Assembly: GCF_001570525.1 (NCBI RefSeq)
Contig: NZ_BBXC01000007.1
Location: 547,364-611,363 of the forward strand
Direction: 5' to 3'
Length of the DNA stretch: 64,000 bases
Source: Herbidospora sakaeratensis
Lineage (GTDB): Bacteria > Actinomycetota > Actinomycetes > Streptosporangiales > Streptosporangiaceae
Shown: piece after piece, positions 24,805 through 34,328 of the stretch
Layout: the number at the start of each line of letters is the position of its first letter
Position numbering within the stretch: position 1 is the first letter of the stretch
Notes under the pieces: model-generated
Seen by the model: only the letters and a program-made list of their open reading frames with translations
What the model was told of the DNA's origin: nothing
The model's database searches: none
Translations under genes and position numbers: made by a program

Positions 24805-25409
24805 TCTCCCGAGTCTCCCGGCCCGAGGGCGCGCAGGCAGAAGACCGAGACGAAGCGCTCGGCCTCCTCCAGGGTCCGGCCGCCCTCGGTCAGCGGGATG
24901 CGTTCTGACCCGAGGACCGCCAGCACCGCCCGCGCCGCCGCCTCGACGTCGGCGGTCTGGAACTCGCCCGAGTCGACGCCGGTCTGGATGATCTCGCGCA
25001 GGATCGCCTGCATCGGCGCGACGTGGGCGGCCAGCCGCTGGTAGGCGTCGGGCCCGAGGGTGGCCGACAGGTCGGCGGCCCCCGGATGGGGGTGGGCGAC
25101 CAGCCCGGTCAGCTGGAGCCGGACGAACGCCCGCAGCCGGACCGACGGCGAGGCGTCGGCGGGCAGGTCGCGGGCGTAGCTCTCGACGAAGTAGTGGGTC
25201 ACCCGCTCGGTGAAGGCCAGCAGCAGCGCGGTCTTGTCGGGGAAGTAGTTGTAGAGGACGGTCCGGGTGATGCCCGCCTCGGCCGCCAGCTCGGTCATCG
25301 AGATCGCGTCGATGCCCTGCCGGCGGGCCAGCCGCGCGATCGCCTCCAGGATCTTCTCCTGGGTCTGGGCGCGGTGCTCGCCGATCGTGGCGGCCGAGAT
25401 GCGCGGCAC
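24801..25409 (-). CDS. TetR family transcriptional regulator downstream of heme oxygenase
   Basis: A 202-residue regulator. The N-terminal TetR helix-turn-helix is at about 15-62 (ILEAIARLARRQGIDAISMTELAAEAGITRTVLYNYFPDKTALL in successive helices). The C-terminal ligand domain includes VRLRAFVRLQLTGLVAHPHPG. GTG 25409 lies one base after the heme oxygenase stop, so both are on one transcript. A role in haem- or iron-responsive control of this operon is plausible but inferred. No distinctive metal or haem ligand motif is seen. Confidence 0.92.
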   Translation of the reverse strand: MPRISAATIGEHRAQTQEKILEAIARLARRQGIDAISMTELAAEAGITRTVLYNYFPDKTALLLAFTERVTHYFVESYARDLPADASPSVRLRAFVRLQLTGLVAHPHPGAADLSATLGPDAYQRLAAHVAPMQAILREIIQTGVDSGEFQTADVEAAARAVLAVLGSERIPLTEGGRTLEEAERFVSVFCLRALGPGDSGD

Positions 25410-25410
25410 G

Positions 25411-26052
25411 TCAGGCCGCCACCGTGGCCACCCGGCCCAGGTCGCCGAGCACCTCGGTGTTCAGCTGGTAGGCCAGCCGGGTCTCCCGGATGACGCGCTG
25501 CCGCCCGGCCTCGTCGAGGCTCTCGCCGAGGGCGTCGAGGCGGCGCCGGTATTCGTCCTTGAACCGGGGGAGGCTGCCGATGTCGAAGTGGTAGAAGTCC
25601 ACCCCGCCCCCCTTGCCGAAGCCGTAGATCTTCTGCAGTTCCAGCCGGATGAACTGGCCGCCCGACAGGTCGCCGAGGTAACGAGTGTAGTGGTGGGCCA
25701 CATATCCGCCCGGCCAGTCGGAAACCTGGTTGATCCGGGCCACCAGCGTCTGGGTCGGCTTGCTGGGGGCGATGCGCGCGGCCCAGTCGTCGCCGTAGAT
25801 GGTGGTGAGGTCGCGCACGAGCGCCTGCTCGCGGTAGAGCTCGGGGAAGACGAACGCCCCGGCGACGGGGTCGCCGGCCAGCCGCTTCGACGCGCCGTCG
25901 AGGGCCACGTAGGCGAAGTAGTGCTGGGCGACCATCTCGCCGTAGGCCTCGGGACTAAGCCTGCCCGCCATCAGGTTCTTCAGGTAGCTGTCGTCCTCCG
26001 CGGACTCGTGGTCGGTCCAGGTCGCGGTCCGCAGGACCTCGGCAAAACCCAT
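25411..26052 (-). CDS. Biliverdin-producing heme oxygenase
   Basis: A 213-residue all-helical enzyme that cleaves haem to biliverdin, iron and CO. Proximal His is H15 in RTATWTDHESAE. The distal helix Gly-rich motif appears in HHYTRYLGDLSGGQFI, a strong HO signature. YVALDGASKRL and FPELYREQALVRDL match the family. The start at 26052 (MGFAEVLRT) has GAGGAG 7 nt upstream and is preferred over an in-frame codon at 26091. Length is typical (about 215-230). It is followed by tetR with a 1-nt gap and divergent from lon. Likely role: iron recovery from haem in the cytoplasm. Confidence 0.95.
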   Translation of the reverse strand: MGFAEVLRTATWTDHESAEDDSYLKNLMAGRLSPEAYGEMVAQHYFAYVALDGASKRLAGDPVAGAFVFPELYREQALVRDLTTIYGDDWAARIAPSKPTQTLVARINQVSDWPGGYVAHHYTRYLGDLSGGQFIRLELQKIYGFGKGGGVDFYHFDIGSLPRFKDEYRRRLDALGESLDEAGRQRVIRETRLAYQLNTEVLGDLGRVATVAA

Positions 26053-26209
26053 CGCAGGCTCCTCAGAGAGTCGTTCATGACGAAGTGTCACAAACCTTCG
26101 CCGCGATCGTCAACAGGTTGATGACACCGTGTCGTTAAACCTGATTACAGAATTACGATCGCTCTCAGCGAACTCACGCAAGCTTGGGAACACCATGGGA
26201 CTCGCCTTA

Positions 26210-26230
26210 GTTGAGCGCATATAACTCAAG
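26210..26230 (+). promoter_or_regulatory. HAIR-like (HspR) operator upstream of lon
   Basis: GTTGAGC-N7-ACTCAAG at 26210-26230 matches the HspR-associated inverted repeat CTTGAGT-N7-ACTCAAG with the right arm perfect and the left arm 5/7. It lies 15 nt before the lon ATG, overlapping the likely promoter/start region. HspR control of lon by HAIR elements is established in Streptomyces; here it is inferred from the site. Confidence 0.75.
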
Positions 26231-26244
26231 GCTGAGGAGCACGC

Positions 26245-28617
<2,373 letters not shown>

Positions 28618-28630
28618 CCTTCCCCCGGCG

Positions 28631-28667
28631 CGAAGGGGGCCTCCCGGGACAGGGGAGGCCCCCTTCG
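28631..28667 (+). terminator. Rho-independent-like terminator after lon
   Basis: CGAAGGGGGCCTCCC at 28631-28645 pairs perfectly with GGGAGGCCCCCTTCG at 28653-28667 (15 bp, 7-nt loop). No long T run follows, as is usual for high-GC actinomycete hairpin terminators. It starts 14 nt after the lon stop. Confidence 0.85.
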
Positions 28668-28732
28668 TCATGTCCTGATCTGCACGGTTCGTGTCGTTGC
28701 GGCCACCGGGGGGCGGATTCCAGGATGGAGGC

Positions 28733-29701
28733 ATGCGGGTCGTCTGCGTCATCACCGAAGGGTTCCAGCACCTCGATCTGGCCGGGCCGGCCGACGTGTT
28801 CGCCACCGCCGGGCTGGTCAGCCGGAGGGCGGCGTACACGCTGGAGGTGACCTCGGCCGTGGCCGGTCCGGTCCGGTCGTCGAACGGGCTGGCCACCCTG
28901 GTCGAGACCCCGATCGACGAGGTCACCGGGCCGATCGACACGCTGCTGGTGGCCGGCGGGCTGACCGTCGACGACCACCTGCGCGACCCCCGGCTGGTGG
29001 CGGGGGTGCGGCGGCTGGCGGCGAGGGCCAGGCGGACCGGGTCGGTCTGCACGGGGGCGTTCCTGCTCGCCGAGGCCGGGCTGCTCGACGGCGGGCGGGC
29101 CACCACCCACTGGTTGTCGGCCGACGACCTGGCCCGGCGTTATCCCGCCGTCGAGACCGACCCCGATGCGATCTACGTGCGCGAGGGCGACGTCTGGACC
29201 TCCGCCGGGGTGACCACCGGGATCGACCTGGCCCTGGCGATGGTCGCCGACGACCACGGCCACGACGTCGCCCGGCACGTCGCGCGGGGGCTGGTCGTCT
29301 ACCTCCACCGGCCCGGCGGGCAGTCGCAGTTCTCGGCGCCGATCCAGGCCGTACCGCGAAGTGAACCCCTGAAAGAGCTGCAGACCTGGATCGACGAGCA
29401 CCCGGAGGAGGACCTCAGCGTCCCGGCGCTGGCCCGCCGGATGAACCTGAGCGAGCGCCACTTCTCCCGCGTCTTCACCGACGAGACCGGCATGCCCCCC
29501 GGCCGGTACGTCGAGATCGCCCGCACCGGCGCCGCCCGGCGGCTGCTGGAGACCACCGACGAACCCCTCGACGTCGTCGCCCGGCGCACCGGGCTCGGCC
29601 TGCCCGGCAGCCTCTACCGGGTGTTCCGCCGGCACCTTCGGGTTTCCCCCGGCGACTACCGCCGCCGGTTCCGCGACCGGTCCCATGACAAGGAGCACTG
29701 A
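28733..29701 (+). CDS. GlxA family AraC-type regulator with DJ-1/PfpI domain
   Basis: A 322-residue regulator. The N-terminal DJ-1/PfpI-like domain (about 1-185) carries the nucleophile-elbow motif SVCTGAFLLAEAGLL. The C-terminal AraC DNA-binding region (about 220-315) has both helix-turn-helices (DLSVPALARRMNLSERHFSRVF and PLDVVARRTGLGLPGSLYRVFRRH). ATG 28733 is preceded by GGAGG-like sequence (ATGGAGGC). The next gene, a stand-alone DJ-1 protein, starts one base after its stop, so they form an operon. The ligand sensed by the N-terminal domain is unknown. Confidence 0.93.
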   Translation: MRVVCVITEGFQHLDLAGPADVFATAGLVSRRAAYTLEVTSAVAGPVRSSNGLATLVETPIDEVTGPIDTLLVAGGLTVDDHLRDPRLVAGVRRLAARARRTGSVCTGAFLLAEAGLLDGGRATTHWLSADDLARRYPAVETDPDAIYVREGDVWTSAGVTTGIDLALAMVADDHGHDVARHVARGLVVYLHRPGGQSQFSAPIQAVPRSEPLKELQTWIDEHPEEDLSVPALARRMNLSERHFSRVFTDETGMPPGRYVEIARTGAARRLLETTDEPLDVVARRTGLGLPGSLYRVFRRHLRVSPGDYRRRFRDRSHDKEH

Positions 29702-30331
29702 ATGCGCGTCGCCATCCCCCTCTATCCCGGCTTCACCGCCCTCGACGCGGTTGGCCCCTACACCGTGCTGGCCTTCGCGCCCGGCGTCGCCGTCACGTTC
29801 GTGGCGGCGGAGCCGGGCCCGGTCGCCGACGACCAGGACAGCCTGTCGATCACCGCCACCGCGGCCTTCGACGACCTGCCCGACCCCGACGTGGTCGTGG
29901 TCCCCGGCGGCCCCGGCACCCTCCCGGCGCTGAACGACCGGCGGCTGATCGACTGGATCACGACCGCCCACCGCACCACGACCTGGACCACCTCGGTGTG
30001 CAGCGGCGCGTTCCTGCTCGCCCACGCCGGCATCCTGGCGGGCCTGCCGGCCACCACCCACTGGGGTTTCCACGACGGGCTCGCCGGCTTCGGCGCGGTC
30101 CCGGTGGCCGAACGTGTGGTCACCGAGGGGAAGGTCGTCACCGCCGCCGGGGTCTCGGCGGGCCTCGACATGGCGCTGACCCTGCTCGCCCTGATGCGCG
30201 ACGAGGACACCGCCCGGGCCGTGCAGCTGGCCATCGAGTATGACCCGGCCCCACCCTTCACTTCGGGCTCGGCCGCGACCGCCACCCCTGAGCTGCGGGA
30301 ACGGGCGATGGGCCTCATCCGGGTGGGGTGA
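29702..30331 (+). CDS. DJ-1/PfpI family protein
   Basis: A 209-residue flavodoxin-like protein of the class I glutamine amidotransferase-like superfamily. It has the nucleophile elbow TSVCSGAFLLAHAGIL, the preceding strand DVVVVPGGPGTL and THWGFHDGLAGFG (the region that often supplies a His or acid). It lacks a helix-turn-helix, unlike the gene before it, from which it is probably derived by duplication of the same domain. Its ATG is directly adjacent to the regulator stop. Family members include isonitrile hydratases, chaperones and deglycases; which applies is not clear. Confidence 0.9.
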   Translation: MRVAIPLYPGFTALDAVGPYTVLAFAPGVAVTFVAAEPGPVADDQDSLSITATAAFDDLPDPDVVVVPGGPGTLPALNDRRLIDWITTAHRTTTWTTSVCSGAFLLAHAGILAGLPATTHWGFHDGLAGFGAVPVAERVVTEGKVVTAAGVSAGLDMALTLLALMRDEDTARAVQLAIEYDPAPPFTSGSAATATPELRERAMGLIRVG

Positions 30332-30335
30332 CCTG

Positions 30336-30347
30336 CGCTTTAAAGCG
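30336..30347. promoter_or_regulatory. Perfect palindrome in the leader of the Lys/Trp-rich protein gene
   Basis: CGCTTTAAAGCG is a perfect 12-nt palindrome 5 nt after the DJ-1 gene stop and 86 nt before the next start. It is followed by two near-repeats, TCGCTACTGGG and TCGCTATCGGG, and by TTTATTCATTTT. These AT-rich elements are unusual here and suggest a promoter/operator region; no factor can be named. Confidence 0.4.
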
Positions 30348-30433
30348 AGGTTCAAGTCAGTCGCTACTGGGTCGCTATCGGGACGGTTTATTCATTTTCC
30401 TGTCAAACTCCTCGTCCCGAGAGGAATCCGAAA

Positions 30434-31003
30434 GTGCGATTCATCAAGAAGCTCCTGGTGAGCGGTGGCGTCGCCGCCGCCCTCATCACCGGCGCCGTGG
30501 TTGCGCCGACGGCCGCCAGCGCCTCCCCCTTCGTCGGGGACTGGGGCCCCTACTACTCCGCCGACCACAAGGCCGAGGCCGAGGGCAAGTACGCCGTCGA
30601 CCACGGCAAGAAGAAGGTCTGGTATTGGGAGAAGTTCAAGAAGCCCATCAAGAAGTGCTGGTGGAAGCACGGCGAGAAGAAGTGCAAGATCGTCGGCTGG
30701 AAGTGGGACAAGAAGTGGTCCTGGAAGTGGGAGGAGTACACCAAGGTCTCGGTCAAGGGTGAACTCACGAACCACAAGTGGTGGGGCGACAAGAAGTACA
30801 AGTGCGCCTGGGCCGTCTTCAAGATCGAGGACCTCGACGGCCACACCTCCTACGAGAAGTTCCGCAACTGCGACAAGGGCGGTGACTGGTTCGGGTTCCA
30901 CGCCACCAACGTGAACACGATCGACGTCCAGGTCTCCCGCGGCAACCACTTCGGTCCCAAGGGCTTCTTCGGCCCCTGGTCGCCGGTTTACGAAGCCGTC
31001 TGA
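30434..31003 (+). CDS. Secreted Lys/Trp-rich protein of unknown function
   Basis: A 189-residue protein with a classical Sec signal (MRFIKKLLVSGGVAAALITG then AVVAPTAASA, cleavage before SPFVGD). The mature part of about 158 residues carries about 15 Trp and over 30 Lys, concentrated in alternating K/W segments (KKVWYWEKFKKPIKKCWWKH, GWKWDKKWSWKWEEY, NHKWWGDKKYKCAW). Four Cys (in KKCWWK, KKCKIV, YKCAW, RNCDK) could form two disulfides. The C-terminal third is more ordinary (IDVQVSRGNHFGPKGFFGPW). I do not recognise the family. Start GTG 30434 follows GAGAGGAA. A strong terminator lies 37 nt past the stop, so it is its own transcription unit. Cell-wall, polysaccharide or membrane binding is conceivable but unproven. 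Confidence 0.85.
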   Translation: MRFIKKLLVSGGVAAALITGAVVAPTAASASPFVGDWGPYYSADHKAEAEGKYAVDHGKKKVWYWEKFKKPIKKCWWKHGEKKCKIVGWKWDKKWSWKWEEYTKVSVKGELTNHKWWGDKKYKCAWAVFKIEDLDGHTSYEKFRNCDKGGDWFGFHATNVNTIDVQVSRGNHFGPKGFFGPWSPVYEAV

Positions 31004-31039
31004 TCGGCACCCTCGAACGGTAGGCTGAGCGGTCTACTG

Positions 31040-31071
31040 AACGGCCCGCGCCATTCCCGGCGCGGGCCGTT
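31040..31071 (+). terminator. Terminator after the Lys/Trp-rich protein gene
   Basis: AACGGCCCGCGCC at 31040-31052 pairs perfectly with GGCGCGGGCCGTT at 31059-31071 around a 6-nt loop and is followed by the pyrimidine tract TCCCTTTCC. It separates the secreted protein gene from the acyl-CoA synthetase. Confidence 0.85.
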
Positions 31072-31110
31072 TCCCTTTCCGCCCCGACGATCACCGAGTA
31101 ATGTTCGGTC

Positions 31111-32637
31111 ATGTACCCGGGTGCCATCGCCGCCGTGAGCCCTGACAAACCCGCTGTGATCATGGCCGGTTCCGGCCGGGTGGTCACCTACCGGGAACTC
31201 GACGAGGAGTCCAACCGCCTCGCCCACCTGCTGCGCGAGGCCGGGCTGCGGCCCGGCGACCACATCGCGTTCATGCTGGAGAACCATCCCCTCTTCCTCG
31301 CCATCGCCTGGGCGGCCCACCGGTCGGGCCTGTTCTACACGGCGGTCAGCTCGCGGCTGCAGGCGGGCGAGCTGACGTACATCGTGGAGAACTGCGGCGC
31401 GAAGGCGTTCATCTCCTCGGCCGCCTGCGCCGAGGCCGCCGCCGCGGTGACCGGGCCGCCGCTGCGGCTCATGCTCGACGGCACGGTCCCCGGTTTCCTC
31501 CCGTACGAGACCGCGGTCGCCCCCATGCCCGTCACCCCCGTGGCCGACGAGGTGCAGGGCATGGACATGCTCTACTCCTCGGGCACCACCGGGCGGCCGA
31601 AGGGCGTCAAGCCGAACTGGACCGGCCAGCCGCTGGAGACGCCCGGCCCGCTGATGAACCTGATCGGCTTCCTGTTCGCCGCCACGGCCGACAGCGTCTA
31701 CCTGTCGCCGGCGCCGCTCTACCACGCCGCCCCGCTGCGCTACTCGCTCACCTTCCAGCGGTTCGGCGCCACCGTCGTCGTCATGGACCGCTTCGACCCG
31801 GAACAGGCCCTGGCCGCCATCGAGACGTACGGCGTCACCCACTCCCAGTGGGTGCCGACCCACTTCATCAAGTTCCTGAAGCTCCCGGCCGAGACCCGGG
31901 CCAAGTACGACCTGTCCACGCTGGCGTACGCCATCCACGCCGCCGCCCCCTGCCCCATTCCGGTGAAGGAGTCGATGATGGAGTGGTGGGGCCCGATCGT
32001 CCACGAGTACTACGCGGGCACCGAGGGCAACGGCTTCATCTACGCCGGCCCCCACGACTGGCTCGCCCACAAGGGCACCGTCGGACGGCCGCTGCTCGGC
32101 GTGCCGCACATCCTCGACGCCCAGGGCGAGGAACTGGGCCCGGGGGAGACCGGCGTCGTCTACCTCTCCGACGGGCCGGCCTTCGTCTACCACGGCGACC
32201 CCGACAAGACCGCCGCCGCGCACGACCCGAAGGGCCGGGGCTGGTCGACGCTCGGGGACATCGGCCACCTCGACGAGGAGGGCTTCCTTTACCTGACCGA
32301 CCGGAGCTCGTACATGATCATCTCGGGCGGGGTGAACATCTACCCGCAGGAGGCGGAGAACCTGCTGGCGGTCCATCCGAAGGTCGCCGACGTGGCCGTC
32401 TTCGGGGTGCCCGACGAGGAGATGGGCGAACAGGTCAAGGCCGTCGTGGAGCCCGCCGACCCCGCGGCGGCCGGGCCGGAGCTGGAGGCGGAACTGATCG
32501 GGTACTGCCGCGAACGGCTGGCCCACTACAAGTGCCCGAGGTCGGTCGACTTCCGCACGGAGCTGCCCCGGCACCCCACCGGGAAGTTGTACAAACGGAT
32601 TTTGCGCGACGAATACTGGCCCGAGCAGCACAAATAA
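31111..32637 (+). CDS. Acyl-CoA synthetase (AMP-forming, FadD family)
   Basis: A 508-residue member of the ANL adenylating superfamily that activates a carboxylic acid to acyl-AMP and then a CoA thioester. P-loop YSSGTTGRPKGVKPNW, A5 motif YYAGTEGNGF, A7 GWSTLGDIGHLDEEGFLYLTDR (in part), hinge SSYMIISGGVNIYPQE and the C-terminal Lys in HPTGKLYKRIL are all present. The N-terminus is short (MYPGAIAAVSPDKPAVIM). The sequence resembles FadD4-like fatty acyl-CoA synthetases of actinobacteria. The gene is isolated between a terminator and an HtrA gene, so the substrate cannot be set from context. Confidence 0.93.
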   Translation: MYPGAIAAVSPDKPAVIMAGSGRVVTYRELDEESNRLAHLLREAGLRPGDHIAFMLENHPLFLAIAWAAHRSGLFYTAVSSRLQAGELTYIVENCGAKAFISSAACAEAAAAVTGPPLRLMLDGTVPGFLPYETAVAPMPVTPVADEVQGMDMLYSSGTTGRPKGVKPNWTGQPLETPGPLMNLIGFLFAATADSVYLSPAPLYHAAPLRYSLTFQRFGATVVVMDRFDPEQALAAIETYGVTHSQWVPTHFIKFLKLPAETRAKYDLSTLAYAIHAAAPCPIPVKESMMEWWGPIVHEYYAGTEGNGFIYAGPHDWLAHKGTVGRPLLGVPHILDAQGEELGPGETGVVYLSDGPAFVYHGDPDKTAAAHDPKGRGWSTLGDIGHLDEEGFLYLTDRSSYMIISGGVNIYPQEAENLLAVHPKVADVAVFGVPDEEMGEQVKAVVEPADPAAAGPELEAELIGYCRERLAHYKCPRSVDFRTELPRHPTGKLYKRILRDEYWPEQHK

Positions 32638-32756
32638 GGCCAGTGTTCGGTTTCGCCAGGTCAGCGGGGTGATCGCTTAAGCCGGCCTTATCGGCGGTTT
32701 GCCATCTTAGAACCACCGGCCCGAAGGAGCCGGGATTCGGTAAGGGGATGGCAGAG

Positions 32757-34163
32757 ATGAGCGCTGACGAGCGGGAGAACGAGACGGGGACCACCGAGGT
32801 CCTCGAAGGGCGCGGCTGGAGCCAGTTCGGCCGCCGGGCCCCGCAGTACGGCGACTACCGGGGCGAGCAGCCCACGCCGCAGTTCGCGCCGCCCCCGCCG
32901 CCGCACCAGCCGGGCCCCATCCAGGGACACGTCGGCGCGAACCCGGTCGGCGACACCGCCGTCTACGGTCTGCCGCCGCTCCCCCCGGAGCCGCCCCGGC
33001 AGCAGCGGTCCGACGGACGGGCCTGGAAGCGGGGCGTCTCGATCCTGGCGCTGGCGTGCGTGGCGGTCGGCGGTGGGGTCGCAGGGGCCCTCATCACCAA
33101 CGCGATGGACGACGACGGCGTGCCGGTGCTGGCCAGCCCGGTGGTGAACTCGCAGAGTAACGGCTCGGCGGCGATGCCCGCCAAGGGCACGATCGCGGCG
33201 GTCGCCAAGGCGGTGCAGCCCTCGGTGGTCATGATCACCGTGACCTCGCAGCAGGGCCAGGGAGAGGGCTCCGGCGTGATCCTCTCGGCCGACGGGCTGA
33301 TCCTCACCAACAACCACGTGGTCGCCGGCGCCGGGCAGAACGCCCAGATGGCCGTCAAGTTCAGCGACGGCCGCACCATCCCGGCGACGCTCGTGGGCAC
33401 CGACCCGACGACCGACATCGCGGTCATCCGCGCCACCGGCGTCTCGGGCCTCACGGCCGCCTCGCTCGGCGACAGCGACGCGCTCCAGGTGGGCGACTCG
33501 GTGCTGGCGATCGGCAGCCCGCTCGGCCTGGAGGGCTCGGTCACCTCGGGCATCGTCTCGGCCCTCGACCGCACCGTCACCTCCGGTGGCGGCGGCGGAG
33601 GCGGCGGCCCGCAGTTGCCCCCCGGCTGGGGCGGCGGCGGCTTCGGCCAGGAGCAGGAGCAGCAGGCCGAGCCGACCACGACGATCGGCGGCATGGTCCA
33701 GACCGACGCGGCGATCAACCCCGGCAACTCCGGCGGCGCCCTGGTCAACGCGGCCGGCCAGGTCATCGGCATCAACACCGCGATCGCCACCTCGGGCGGC
33801 GGCAACGGCAACATCGGCGTCGGCTTCGCCATCCCGATCAACACCGCCAGGAACGTCGCCGACCAGCTGATCAAGACCGGCAAGGCCGTGCACGCCTACC
33901 TCGGCGTGAGCGTCGGCGACGCCACCGGCGACATCGCCGGCGCCCTGGTGTCGACGGTCGAGCCGAACAGCCCCGCCGCCAAGGCGGGCCTGCAGCAGGG
34001 CGACATCATCACCAAGGTCGACGACACCCCGATCGACGCGGGCGAGACGGTGGTCGGCATCATCCGCGGCCACCAGCCCGGGACCAAGGTGACCGTGAAC
34101 TACACCCGGAACGGTCAGGCGAACACGGCGACGATCACTCTGGAGGAGAAGACGACGAGCTGA
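32757..34163 (+). CDS. HtrA/DegP-type membrane-anchored serine protease with PDZ domain
   Basis: A 468-residue protease. A long Pro/Gln-rich cytosolic N-terminus (about 85 residues: PTPQFAPPPPPHQPGP) is followed by one membrane anchor (VSILALACVAVGGGVAGALI). The trypsin-like domain has catalytic His in LTNNHVVAG, Asp in TDIAVIRA and Ser in NPGNSGGALV, with a Gly-rich insert (GGGGGGGGPQLPPGWGGGGF). A PDZ domain is at about 375-465 (AYLGVSVGD, NSPAAKAGLQQGDIITKVDD). I choose ATG 32757, 9 nt after AAGGGG; the earlier in-frame ATG at 32748 directly abuts that site. It acts outside the membrane in envelope protein quality control. A terminator follows. Confidence 0.94.
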   Translation: MSADERENETGTTEVLEGRGWSQFGRRAPQYGDYRGEQPTPQFAPPPPPHQPGPIQGHVGANPVGDTAVYGLPPLPPEPPRQQRSDGRAWKRGVSILALACVAVGGGVAGALITNAMDDDGVPVLASPVVNSQSNGSAAMPAKGTIAAVAKAVQPSVVMITVTSQQGQGEGSGVILSADGLILTNNHVVAGAGQNAQMAVKFSDGRTIPATLVGTDPTTDIAVIRATGVSGLTAASLGDSDALQVGDSVLAIGSPLGLEGSVTSGIVSALDRTVTSGGGGGGGGPQLPPGWGGGGFGQEQEQQAEPTTTIGGMVQTDAAINPGNSGGALVNAAGQVIGINTAIATSGGGNGNIGVGFAIPINTARNVADQLIKTGKAVHAYLGVSVGDATGDIAGALVSTVEPNSPAAKAGLQQGDIITKVDDTPIDAGETVVGIIRGHQPGTKVTVNYTRNGQANTATITLEEKTTS

Positions 34164-34194
34164 CGCGGAGATCTCTCAGGTATGGGGACAGGGG

Positions 34195-34228
34195 AAGACC
34201 GGCGGCGCCTCAGGGCGCCGCCGGTCTT
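34195..34228 (+). terminator. Terminator after htrA-like gene
   Basis: AAGACCGGCGGCGCC at 34195-34209 pairs perfectly with GGCGCCGCCGGTCTT at 34214-34228 (15 bp, TCAG loop) and runs into TTTCTCC. It lies between the protease gene and the convergent cyd operon; the remaining 100 nt to 34329 shows nothing I recognise. Confidence 0.88.
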
Positions 34229-34328
34229 TTTCTCCGTTACGGCTCCGCCTGGCCGGCCCCGCCCGCCGTCTCCGGCCCGCGCCCGTCCGGCGGCGCGCAC
34301 CGGCCGTTCCCGGCCCGCACCGTGACGG

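Noticed and set aside
26077-26120. Imperfect dyads TGAC-N5-GTCA and TCAAC-AG-GTTGA before heme oxygenase as TetR operators
   Set aside because: Arms of 4-5 nt are expected by chance; not strong enough to report as a site.
30553-30846. Minus-strand 97-codon frame with a less biased composition (MWPSRSSILKTAQ...)
   Set aside because: It is the complement of the Lys/Trp-rich blocks, which explains its Phe/Leu/His content; there is no ribosome site or conservation argument.
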